Below, piece after piece: positions 55,206 to 64,000 of a DNA stretch of 64,000 nt. Source of the stretch: Palaemon carinicauda (lineage: Eukaryota; Arthropoda; Malacostraca; Decapoda; Palaemonidae); NCBI RefSeq assembly GCF_036898095.1, contig NC_090763.1, positions 63,663,410-63,727,409 on the forward strand, in the 5' to 3' direction. The notes under the pieces are model-generated. The model was not told where the DNA came from, made no database searches, and saw only the letters and a list, made by a program, of their open reading frames with translations. A program made the translations under genes and the position numbers. Positions within the stretch are counted from its first letter, which is position 1, and the number at the start of each line of letters is the position of its first letter.

Positions 55206-58200
55206 AGGTGGACACGCGGGGGATTGCCACTCCTAGTGTTTGCGGCCGCAGCCGCCCCTCTAGGAGTCTTGCCTCCCCTGGAGGACTTACCGCCCCTCTT
55301 GACCTTGGCTGGAAAGGGCTGGGGCTTAGACACCACTTTCTTAGCTGCCGGTGCCTGCTTCAGTGCCTTACGAGGCTGCTGCTGCTGTTGCTGCGGAACT
55401 GGAGGCTTATAGGGCCGAGCTATAAGGGCCCTATGGAGGAGGGAGTCCTCGCTAGATTTCCTCCACCTCTCAGCCGTTCGCTCCATATCCTGTGGCTCCA
55501 ACAGATTCTCCCCAAGGAGGGAAGCATGTCTGAGTCTATAGACATCCACGGCGGGGACCTTCGGGTGGAACCTCTCGGTCACCGCATCGCGCCGCTTCAA
55601 TACCGAGTTGGCCCACAGGGTGGTGACCTGGTGCGCCAGGAACTCGATGGAGCGGGTGCCCGAGAGTAAGAAGGTCTCCAGGGCCTTCCTATTGGTCTCC
55701 TTAGACAAGTCCTCGGAGCACAATAGGATGCCCAGAGTTCCTAGCCATATATCCAGCCACGAAGTGGCCTGTATGGCGCACTTCGCGACCTTCCCATGGC
55801 TCAGGATCTCCGACGCCGAGAATGCCACCTGCCGGGCGGAGAGCTTCTCGAAAGGAACTCCCTTAGCCAGCTCTTCTACGGAGTGATGGAGAGGAAGAGC
55901 GAGACTAGACTGACCCAAGATCTCAAAATACCTCCTCTGCTGGAGACAAGGAGGTGGGATGAGTTTGTTCCCGGCAGAGGAACGACTGGAGGAGGCAAGA
56001 ATCGCGAGTTGGGCATTGGCCCTGGCTCTGGCACTCTTCAATCCCCGAGACCAGGGCAGAGCTGCACTGGTCTTAGGGGCCTTCTGAACATCGAACACCT
56101 GGTCCAGGACCGTGTCCTTGCCTTCTCGGGGGGTGATCACGGGGTCCATGAACCCGTCGAGTTGCCTCATCAGGCTCAGGACCTGCCAGAAGGCATGTTC
56201 AGATTCCTGCTGGTCTCCTCCTTGCGGGCTGGCAGCTAAGTCTCCCGTTCCCGGAATCTCTTCCTGGGGCGAAGCGTGGACGTTCTCCCGGGGAGCAGCG
56301 GGTTCCTGGCGAATCCTTGAAGACGATTTCGGGATGGTCTTGGAGTCCTTGGGTTCCCTCCTGGGAGGGATACAGGATCCCAACAAAGAGGTTCGGAGAG
56401 CACCTTCCACGCGAGACGATTCTCCTCCATGAGTAGAAGGCTCCCCCCTTGGTGCCGAGGAGGAGACTATCACCTCACTGGACTCACCCAAGGACAGAAA
56501 AGCCTCGTCCACGGGAGAAGGAGAAAACACCTGCGAAGGGGATGGGGCCTTCCCGACAGACCTCTTAGGAACCAACTTCTCCCTGGGGGAAGTCACCACG
56601 AAGTCCACTCCTCTCCTTCTCTTCAGCGGAGGTGAGGCAGTCGTTGGCTTGTGACCTTGATCGGCGAGTGCCGGCTTCATAGCCTTCACTAACGCCCGCA
56701 TCAGAGGACCAAACCAAGTCTGTCGCTCCACGGACACAGAGTCCGAAATCCCCGCTGGAGGGAAGGGGATCGGGCGATCCTTCGGAGTGGACACCACTGG
56801 ACCTGCCTGAAAAGGAAAAGGGGAAGAAAGTCGCACTGACCTCTCTGAAGTGTCTTCCCTATCCTGCACAAGAGTCTTGCGCTTTTGTGGAGGCGATCCT
56901 GAGCGCGGTCTGGTGACATGCGTTCCTGCTGCTGTCACGGGCTGCGAAATCCGGCGCGAACGGTGGTCGCGCGTAGGCGAGTGGGCGCACAGGCGAACGA
57001 GCGCGTGGGCGAGCCGGTGAACGAACGCGTTGGCGCGTCGGCGAGGGAGAGTGTTGACGCGCGGGCGAGCGAGAACGCTCCGATGACCGCTGACGACGTT
57101 GTTCAGGAGACCTGTAGCGCGTGGGAGAGCGATTGCGAGCAGGCGATCGGTGGTGCGCTGGTGAACGCTGGCGCGTAGGCGAGCGATGGCGCGTTGGCGC
57201 AAGGTGACGCGTTGGTGAGCGATAGCGCATAGATCGCGTAGGCGAACGACAGAGCGAAGGCGAGCTAACAGAAGGCGACCCATGTCCTTCCAGATCTTCT
57301 GGGCGATGGCGCGTTGGAGAACGCTTGTGCGCAGGCGATAGGTCACGCGGGCGGTCTGTAGATCGCCGATGTTCAGGTGATCGCTGACGCGCAGGAGAAC
57401 ACTGACGAGCAGGCGAATGTTGAAGCGTCTGTGATCGCTGGCGAGCAAGAGGGCGACGCGTGGAATCCTGTGGGGAACAGCCGGCGCGGGGCGCAGAGGC
57501 GAACGTTCACGAACCGGCACAGGCACAGGAACAGGAGGCGCGTGGGCGTACGTGCGTTTTGGAAACACGCGCTGGAGAACGCGAGCGATGTTGTGTAGGA
57601 ACAAGCTGAGGATCGCGAAGGCGCTCAGGAGACTGATGGCGCGCGGGGCGTACAACAGGAACTGCAGGATATTCAGAGACCACAGGGGAGCGCTGGAAGT
57701 CTGTCGCTCCACGAGCAGTGGGGCGATGGTCCTCAGAAGAGCGCTGACGAACAGGAGAGCGCTGATGGTCAGAAGAGCGCTGACGAGCAGGAGAGCGCCT
57801 GTGCGCTAACACTGCAGAAGGGCGAGCAGGGGAACGCTGGCGCGCTGGGCGCTCAACAGGAACAACAGGTTGAAGGGTGTCCTCAGGAGAGTGCTGGCGA
57901 GAAGAGGGGCGATCATCAGGAGAGCGCTGGCGAACAGGAGATCGCTGACGAACAGGAGAGCGCTGATGAGCAGGAGAGCGCCTGTGCGCTAACACTGCAG
58001 AAGGGAGCGCAGGGGAACCCTGACGCGCAAGGGAAGAATCCCTTTGCTACGAAGGGACCGTTGCCCGTCGGGTGACGAGGTCAGGCTGCTGAACATCTGC
58101 CCCAGAAGTTGAAGGTCTGGAAGGCGTAGGAGACCGATCCCCAGAGAGGTCTAAGGAAGCTGGAGCTGCAGGCTGTTTACGGCGAGGAGAGTCCCCTTCG

Positions 58201-59089
58201 GAGGAAGAAGGTGAAGATCCAAAAAGGCGCCTCTTAGCACCCTTATAAGGAGACGGGAGGCCCTTGCGACGCAGCGGACGGTGAGCCTTACGGCGAAGGC
58301 GGCCACGAGGAAGATCGTCAGGACCATCAGTCCTCCGAAGGGGAGTCTCAGTCAAAGCACTCCCCTTAGAGGGAGGCTGGACAGCAGAAGAGCCCACGGG
58401 ACTCCCTTCCCCCTTCAAAGGATGTACGGAAGGGGGAGGAGAGCCGAAAGCACCAACATCCACAACTGCACCTGCAGAGGATTGACCCGCCCCGTCGGAA
58501 GCCTCTGTCACCACGACGTCGACGATAGACAGAGGGTCTACCTCTGCTACACCGGCGACTGCTTAACAGCGGCCCCTAACTGGACAAGGTCAATCAGGGC
58601 TACCCTGGAGGGCAGGCCCTTAAGCCCCAGGGAAGCCCAAATCTGAAAAAGATCATCGTTAGACAAAGATTCATCAACAACCTCCCCCGGAGGAGGAACC
58701 GCCCCGCTATGGGAGGCGACGCCCTCTCCCCCAACCCAAGGTCGGGAAACAGAACTAGGGCCTGCGCTCCCACTCGGCAGACTCTCCTTAGGAGCCGAAC
58801 GAGGGGGAGCTTCGGAGGAGGTTTGGGCGGCGAAAGAAGTGTCCCGAGAACCTTCCTCCTTCAAGGCAACCCCGGAAGGAGAACGGTCTCTCTTGGACTT
58901 CTTACGCCGGCGGCCAAACCTCTCCCACTGGGAGGCAGACCACTCCCTGCACTCACAACACGTATTCTCTTGATCACACCGTCGGCCTCGACACTGCGGG
59001 CAAAGGGTGTGAGGATCAGTGTCCACGGCCGACATAAAAGTACCACAAGGGCGGCCGGCAAATCCAGGGCACTTGCGCATAGTGAACAA
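55133..59089 (-). pseudogene. DIRS-H gag-like ORF1 (two frame changes)
   Basis: The start at 59089 reads MFTMRKCPGFAGRPCGTF and then DPHTLCPQCRGRRCD and TCCECREW, a seven-cysteine cluster, followed by GRRRKKSKRD. A one-base slip near 58555 moves the reading to 58047-58514 (LRRKAHRPLRRKGLPSPYKG). A second slip between 57507 and 57712 returns it to the frame of the long C-terminal part. That part has an Arg/Ser/Pro low-complexity region with RSPARQRSP-like units, then SEHAFWQVLSLMRQLDGFMD, WLDIWLGTLGILLCSEDLS and ERWRKSSEDSLLHRAL, a run of six Gln, and a basic RGGKSSRGGKTPRG tail. It overlaps the start of the RT ORF. Confidence 0.75.
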
Positions 59090-59203
59090 TAAAGGTGGTC
59101 AACTTCTAAACACACACACACAAACTGAAAGAAAAAGCAGAAAAAGATTAAGGCTGTCAACGAAGACGATGGACAGACACGTCTGTTCATCGCCGGAGCC
59201 AAA

Positions 59204-59386
59204 AGTGAAGTGAAGCAAATCACCGGTGTGTGGTGGAGAGGGGTAGCAAGCTATCCCTTCCCCTACCCCCGCTAACTAGCGCGGGGGTAGTTAACCCTCG
59301 TTAAAACTATTGGCTCGTCATTTCAGCTACGCCGAAAGGTAAACCCAATGTAAATAGCGTGGTTTGTATTTCGGTTACGGAACAAA
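59204..59386. repeat. DIRS-H right inverted terminal repeat
   Basis: It is complementary to 51498-51701. DIRS-G resumes at GGTGGGTTAG. Confidence 0.87.
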
Positions 59387-62121
59387 GGTGGGTTAGCCTT
59401 AGAAGGTAGCTTAGGGATCCTGAACCCCTCTGCATGAAATTGTTTCCCTTCTCCCACAATGCGCGATGGTATGCGCTAGCAGGGAAGGGAATGAGGCGAT
59501 GGCGACCTTGCCGGAAGACATCCCTGTTGGTGCGCATGTTCACGCACGGGAGAATAACGGTGCTCGCGCGCGGGAGAATAACGGTGCTCGCGCGCGGGAG
59601 AATAACGGTGCTCGCGCGCGGGAGAATAACGGTGCTCGCGCGCGGGAGAATAACGGTGCTCGCGCGCGGGAGAATAACGGTGCTCGCGCGCGGGAGAATA
59701 ACGGTGCTCGCGCGCGGGAGAATAACGGTGCTCGCGCGCGGGAGAATAACGGTGCTCGCGCGCGGGAGAATAACGGTGCTCGCGCGCGGGAGAATAACGG
59801 TGCTCGCGCGCGGGAGAATAACGGTGCTCGCGCGCGGGAGAATAACGGTGCTCGCGCGCGGGAGAATAACGGTGCTCGCGCGCGGGAGAATAACGGTGCT
59901 CGCGCGCGGGAGAATAACGGTGCTCGCGCGCGGGAGAATAACGGTGCTCGCGCGCGGGAGAATAACGGTGCTCGCGCGCGGGAGAATAACGGTGCTCGCG
60001 CGCGGGAGAATAACGGTGCTCGCGCGCGGGAGAATAACGGTGCTCGCGCGCGGGAGAATAACGGTGCTCGCGCGCGGGAGAATAACGGTGCTCGCGCGCG
60101 GGAGAATAACGGTGCTCGCGCGCGGGAGAATAACGGTGCTCGCGCGCGGGAGAATAACGGTGCTCGCGCGCGGGAGAATAACGGTGCTCGCGCGCGGGAG
60201 AATAACGGTGCTCGCGCGCGGGAGAATATTGATGCTCGCGCGCGGGAGAATATTGATGCTCGCGCGCGGGAGAATATTGGCGAGCACGCGTGCAGGAGAA
60301 TCATGATGAGCGCGTGGGAGAGTGTTGGCGGGCGTCCGTAGGAGGGAGAGGGCGCACGCTCGCATCTCTAAGTGTGTGCGCGGGAGAAAGTTGATGCGCA
60401 GGTGAGCCCACATGTTCTGGCGAGCTCTGGCACGCAAGTGAGGGCAGCAACATGGTTGTCGTCTCACCTACAGACTTGTACACAGGAGATTGATGGCGCG
60501 TAGGTTTCTATTAGCATGTTGATTGGCGCGCAAGATGGCGCACAGGAGAGCGCTGGTGCGCAGGTGATGTAGGGCACACATGTTGGTGCGCAGGAGAACA
60601 TTGGCGCACAGGTAAATACTGGCGCGTAGGAGAGAATTGGCGCATAAGAGAGAATTGGCGCGCAGGTGGGTGCTGGCGCATAGGAGATCGTGGGCACGTG
60701 TGCACAGGGCGCATAAATGCAGGAGCGTGCTGGCGTGCAGGCGACCCTGGGTGTATGTATGCAGGTGATCGTGGGCGCATGTGCGCACGGGGCGCAGAAG
60801 AGCGCTGAAGATCAGGAGACTGATCGCGCGTAGGCGCATGTTGACGCGCAAGCGCGTGAGGTTGCTGCTGTCTGTGAGGGCGAGCAAGATGAGTGGTGCG
60901 CCGAAGTGTTGTAGACTAACGAGCTGCTGGTGAGCGCTGGTCAGGGCGCGTAGGCGCGTGGTGCGCAGGGCGAGATTGATGGTGCGCAGTTGCGCACTTT
61001 GGAGGAGCTTTATTAGGCTTAACAGGCTACAAGAACGGTGATGGAAGGTCAGCAGGTCTGTTGGATGGATGGTCGACGTGTCCTTTAAAAGGACGACCAT
61101 CCACCGAAGGAGATCGCGAACGATCTGCAGAGATGTCCAGGACCGAAGTCACAAGACTGGTTGCAGGTCCAGTGATGGATGAATGAAGGTCTAGAGGATC
61201 CTCTGCGGGAGACTGTATTAAAGACGTTGAACCAAAAAAGGCGCATCTTCACCGCAGGTGAAGGGAGGCCTCTAAGGCGAAGAGGAAGGCGAGCCTTCCG
61301 ACGGATGCACCCTCTGGGGGCCGTTGGATCAACAAGCTGACCATCAGCAGTCCTCCGAAGAGGAGTCTCTGTAAGTGAACTCCCCCGAGGGAGAGAAACA
61401 CTAGCAGGAGAGACCGATGATGAACTTAGTTTCCCCCTCGGAGGATGGTCAGGAATGGGGGAAACTAAGTCGGCAGCTACAGTTGTAGAGTTTGGAGTGG
61501 CAGTGGAGATGGGTGATGTCGCATGAGACACCTATGACACAAAAACGTCGACAAGAGTCAGGGATCTACCTCTGACGGCGACGATGATTGCTTGACAGAA
61601 GCACCCATGCGAATGAACTCAAGCAGGGCCTTCTTGGAGGGCGAACCCGTGAGCCCCAAGGAGAACCAAATCTGAAAGATGGAAGTCAGTGACAAGTTCT
61701 CCCCCGGGGTGAGAGGTGGTGCTGCTTCACTAGGGAAAGCAACCTCATCTCTCGAGACCCGGGGTTGGTCAGAAATAACTTGGTCTACGCTATTACTCGA
61801 CAGTCTCTCGTAAGAGACCGACCGAGTCGGAGCTTCGGAGGAGGTTTGGGCGACGGAAGAAGAGGCCTTGTGTTTTTCTCCCTTCGAAGCAACCTTCAAA
61901 GGAGAAATATCCCACTTAGACTTGTTCTTCCGCCGTCGCGAAAACCTCTCCCATTGGGTGGATGACCACTCCCTACACTTGTTGTTGCTATCACATCGTT
62001 GACCCCAGCAGTAAGGACAAAGGGCGTGAGGATTAGTTTCGACAGCCAACATATATGTTCCACAAGAGCAGCTGAGAGTCCAGGGCAGGTGCACATGTTT
62101 GCAGAAGTCAACTTCACACAC
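59387..62121 (-). pseudogene. DIRS-G gag-like ORF1, N-terminal and middle parts
   Basis: On the minus strand gag begins near 62100 with a frame slip, then NPHALCPYCWGQRCD. The CxEC that should follow is reduced to KCREW, so one pair of cysteines is missing. The basic patch RRRKNKSKWD and the KASSSVAQTSSEAPTRS segment follow. The piece at 61085-61531 matches DIRS-A (LPLRLRGLPSPAV). The low-complexity middle (60468-61100) is full of RQ-SP-A units. The 59307-60467 reading is dominated by the eight-residue unit TVILPRAS from the 24-bp minisatellite, and ends in RQGRHRLIPFPASAYHRAL, also found in DIRS-A. Confidence 0.7.
59550..60269. repeat. 24-bp minisatellite in DIRS-G gag
   Basis: Twenty-eight identical copies of a 24-bp unit with core GAGAATAACGGTGCTCGCGC (59550-60221), followed by two variant copies with ATTGATG in place of AACGGTG and a degenerate third. 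The unit has no stop in several frames, which creates long shadow ORFs on both strands. DIRS-A has only two or three copies at the same place. Confidence 0.95.
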
Positions 62122-62217
62122 AATCTAAGAGAAAGAGAGAAAACAAAACAGCATTAATGGCTGCCAAATGTTGGCGAAGATGAAGAGCGGTAACATCCGT
62201 TCACCATCTGAGCCGAA

Positions 62218-62398
62218 AGCAAAGTGAGCTCAATCACAGGTGTGAGGGGGAGCGGTAGCAAGCTACCCTCCCTAACCCCCGCTAACTAGCGGTGTGGGTA
62301 GTTAACCCTCGTTAAAAATTAATGGCTTGTCATTTCAGCTACGCTGAAAGTAATACCCCTATTAAATAGCGTGGTTTGTATTCCAGTTACGGAACAAA
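62218..62398. repeat. DIRS-G right inverted terminal repeat
   Basis: It is complementary to 46223-46431 and ends GTTACGGAACAAAT. Confidence 0.85.
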
Positions 62399-62619
62399 TC
62401 AATTTTAATGCTTTCATTCAACTACTGTAGCTATAATTCTGTGGGATATACCACTTTTTAAGAATTTGTTTCTCATATAATATCAATTTGTAAATTATGG
62501 TAGATATTTGACTCCCATTTCCTAATCATTGCTCATACTTATTTTCATTAGTTTCTTGTCTAATGCGCGTAGTGCAACATGCACCACTTGCCAGAACAGA
62601 GGAGCAATAAATTAATAAG
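62399..62619. other. Intron 1 sequence, nothing recognised
   Basis: AT-rich sequence between DIRS-G and the MITE-like repeats. Confidence 0.5.
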
Positions 62620-63295
62620 GGTGTATGTATGATACCGGCCACCTGTATGTATGATGATGGCTAAGAACCGGGCAGTGTAAGCGGGGTGACAGAGGGCCAT
62701 TAGCCCCCACCCCCTGTTTGGTAAGTAGGTAGAGACAAGGCTTGTAGGTTAGGTTAGGTTAGGGGGGGGAGTTTAAGTTAGTTTATGTCCATTTTTTATG
62801 AACGCTGGAGGAACTGGCCGCTGACATACAAAGGCTCCAAATAATGTTTAAAGGCAAAAGCGTAGACCAGTCCAACATACTCATGGATACAATAAAATAT
62901 GAATGACGACAACAGGAAGGATTCTCGTTATTTATGCGAGCAGGAGGCCTGGTAATCTGACAATCTACAAACATACAACACAGTCTTAGTGTACCATACT
63001 TTGAAATGCCGCTATGTGAATGAAATTGTGGTTGCAGGAGGGCAGAACCCTTCTGGTAAGTATGAATACGATTAACAATTTTAGTCAAGTTACGCTAAGA
63101 AATAGCCTACTGATTTACTGCAACTAAAGCAAAGAGGCAGATGCTGTGAGTAGAACACCCATTGGTCTAGCTTTAGACTGGACTACTGCCCACTTAGAAA
63201 ATCTGGCGCCTTTGTATATCAGCAGCCAGTTCCTCCAACGTGCATAGAAGATGGACATCAACCAACCTTAATCTTCCAGCCTAACCTAACCTATA
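62620..63295. mobile_element. MITE-like inverted-repeat element, incomplete
   Basis: It starts GGTGTATGTATGATACCGGCC, related to the next element. The left arm (to about 62840) includes GGCTTGTAGGTTAGGTTAGG and GAGGAACTGGCCGCTGAC, and the right arm (63207-63295) carries their complements. The central 370 bp is unrelated to the next copy. The right terminal sequence is missing. No transposase is present. Confidence 0.55.
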
Positions 63296-63628
63296 GGTGT
63301 ATGCATGATAGCGGCCACCCGTATGTATTATTATGTCTAACTTACAATACGGCAGTGTAAGGGGGGTCCCAGGGCGGGGCAATAGCCCCACTGTTAGGTA
63401 GTAGGTAAGGACACGGCTTGTAGGTTAGGTTAGCGGGGAAAGTTTAGGTTAGTTGATGTCCACTTTTAATGAACGCGTTAGGAACTGGCTGCTGATATAA
63501 AGGCTCCCTAACCTACAAGCTATGTCCTTACTACTTACCTGACGGGGGGCTAACGAACCCCACTTAAAATGTCAAATTCTTAGTCAGCCACTATCATACA
63601 TTTCGATGGCCACTATCATACATACACC
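63296..63628. mobile_element. MITE-like element with terminal inverted repeats
   Basis: Terminal repeats of about 23 bp: left GGTGTATGCATGATAGCGGC, right GGCCACTATCATACATACACC. The body contains GGCTTGTAGGTTAGGTTAGC and its complement CCTAACCTACAAGC, so the whole can fold back. It is non-coding, about 333 bp, and lies 210 bp inside intron 1 from exon 1. Confidence 0.68.
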
Positions 63629-63838
63629 CAGAAAACTTGAAGGTTTGCTAAAGGGCAATATATCAAAATAAATTACAGTACGAGAAACCGATAATGCCGT
63701 AGAATAATGGAATTACGGGCTCCAGAGCCTGTGGTACACAGGCAGACGAAATCTCTTTACCATAAGGTAGACCTCAGTCTAGACTAGACCGCACTCCAAG
63801 ATGTCTATATAAAAAGATTGATTATGCTTTCAACTCAC

Positions 63839-63873
63839 TCTAAACGAAGTTTGTCGATAAATTCGTCGTCCAT
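63839..63873 (-). CDS. EIF2B2: eIF2B-beta exon 1 (start codon, 11 codons plus 2 nt)
   Basis: The exon reads ATG then codons for MDDEFIDKLRL, plus GA of a split Glu codon, followed by donor GTGAGT at 63833-63838. The context before the start is GCC and the base after it is G, a strong Kozak match. An in-frame TAG lies 45 nt upstream (63916-63918), so this is the first in-frame ATG on an unspliced leader. The DEFIDKLR stretch fits the amphipathic first helix of eIF2B-beta (hydrophobic F, I and L at the expected spacing). The exon is too short to be identified alone. The call depends on its phase match with exon 2 and on its length fitting the family to within one residue. A further upstream non-coding exon cannot be excluded. 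Confidence 0.72.
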
Positions 63874-64000
63874 GGCAGAAATTAATTCCAAAATAATAAA
63901 TCTCACGTAATATTTCTAGATTATGTCAAGCGATGGGTCTGGTAGAATGAATTCTCAGGTTCAGGTTCAGGTTCTGGGGTGAGGCATAGCCTTTACAACG
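63874..64000 (-). promoter_or_regulatory. 5' flank or leader of the eIF2B-beta gene
   Basis: This is the sequence immediately upstream of the start codon on the minus strand. It is AT-rich, has an in-frame stop 45 nt upstream of the ATG, and shows no convincing TATA box or initiator. It probably contains the 5' UTR. The promoter may lie beyond the right edge. Confidence 0.3.

Larger units (their letters stand above)
51498..59386 (-). mobile_element. DIRS-H: DIRS-like retrotransposon (family 2), nested in the gag of DIRS-G
   Basis: Left repeat 51498-51701, right repeat 59204-59386, ICR 51749-51850. The repeats differ at only a few positions. The ORFs are long: gag C-terminal reading of 859 codons (55133-57712), RT to methylase-like of 670 codons (53193-55205), YR from 53511. 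It is almost intact but has a 33-nt deletion of RT motif A, a TAG in YR and frameshifts in gag. Sense to DIRS-G and to the host gene. Confidence 0.9.
46223..62398 (-). mobile_element. DIRS-G: DIRS-like retrotransposon (family 1), interrupted by DIRS-H
   Basis: The element's own sequence is 46223-51497 and 59387-62398. Left repeat 46223-46431, right repeat 62218-62398, ICR 46474-46578. It is the closest relative of DIRS-A. The gag is interrupted by DIRS-H at a site where DIRS-A reads on without a break (about 5290-5310). It carries a 28-copy perfect 24-bp minisatellite in gag. The RNase H has lost one catalytic Asp and pol is frameshifted. Confidence 0.88.
22299..63873 (-). other. EIF2B2: Host gene: eIF2B subunit beta, 5' part (exons 1-3 with introns 1 and 2)
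   Basis: Three exons on the minus strand join in phase to give 73 codons that align with the N-terminal helical region of eIF2B-beta, a regulatory subunit of the cytosolic guanine-nucleotide exchange factor that recycles eIF2-GDP to eIF2-GTP in translation initiation. Exon 1 ends with two bases of a codon and exon 2 supplies the third. Exon 2 ends with two bases and exon 3 supplies the third. Exon 3 ends at a codon boundary. Intron 1 (30991-63838) and intron 2 (22396-30903) have GT donors and pyrimidine-rich AG acceptors. A third donor at 22297-22298 opens intron 3, which extends past the left edge. Both complete introns and the visible part of intron 3 are packed with DIRS elements in the same orientation as the gene. 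The remaining exons (the bulk of the protein) lie outside the window. The assignment rests on recalled family sequence and on exon structure, not on a database search. Confidence 0.8.

Noticed and set aside
59550..60269. Possible CRISPR array
   Set aside because: The units are contiguous and identical, with no unique spacers, in a eukaryotic context.
59434..60341. Long plus-strand ORFs of about 290 codons made of ENNGARAR or GRITVLAR units
   Set aside because: They are frames of the 24-bp minisatellite. The gag reading that matches DIRS-A is on the minus strand.
1..64000. tRNA genes, intact rRNA genes, LTR retrotransposons with long direct terminal repeats, or integrated viruses
   Set aside because: None was recognised by eye. 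The only RNA-gene-like sequence is the decayed 5S copy in DIRS-B.

Overview
This window is eukaryotic, most likely from a decapod crustacean (possibly a caridean shrimp). The reasons are split exons with GT/AG splice sites, very long introns, crowded DIRS-type tyrosine-recombinase retrotransposons, and an interspersed repeat with a (TAA)n tail of a kind I associate with shrimp genomes. The taxon is an inference. No bacterial operon, CRISPR array or prophage is present.

Host gene. Three short exons on the minus strand read as the N-terminal part of translation initiation factor eIF2B subunit beta. They are exon 1 (63839-63873, ATG in a strong Kozak context), exon 2 (30904-30990) and exon 3 (22299-22395). 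The splice phases fit, and the 73 joined codons align with the N-terminal region of eIF2B-beta with only one short gap in the region encoded by exon 1 and the start of exon 2. Intron 1 is 32.8 kb, intron 2 is 8.5 kb, and intron 3 runs off the left edge. Nearly everything else is transposon sequence inside these introns.

Transposon layout. Eight DIRS-like units are present, all coding on the minus strand, which is the sense of the host gene. Intron 3 holds DIRS-A (window start to 22245), which is interrupted by DIRS-B (6904-14649, in its gag) and by DIRS-C (15289-22166, in its terminal repeat). DIRS-B in turn carries a 5S rRNA-like insert (9716-9825). Intron 2 holds DIRS-D (22563-29529). Intron 1 holds DIRS-E (31026-37468, with mismatched ends), DIRS-F (37616-44424), a detached E-type right end (44424-45342), a (TAA)n-tailed repeat (about 45445-46095), DIRS-G (46223-62398) interrupted by DIRS-H (51498-59386), and inverted-repeat MITE-like elements (62620-63628). 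A/G and B/H are related families, C is a third, and D/E/F form a fourth group.

Element biology. Read on the minus strand, each unit runs right terminal repeat, gag-like ORF1, reverse transcriptase (RT), RNase H, Dam-methylase-like region, tyrosine recombinase (YR), internal complementary region (ICR), left terminal repeat. Each ICR is the reverse complement of the two element ends joined together, the DIRS hallmark of replication through a circle. Every copy carries visible damage. Examples are RT YLDD to YLDN in A, loss of the HxxR arginine and Tyr-to-Phe at the nucleophile in B, a 10-bp duplication that fuses two frames in C, RT deletions in D, E and F, loss of an RNase H aspartate in G, and loss of RT motif A plus a nonsense codon just before the YR tyrosine in H. 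None looks autonomous, yet several have nearly identical terminal repeats, which suggests recent mobilisation by enzymes supplied by other copies.
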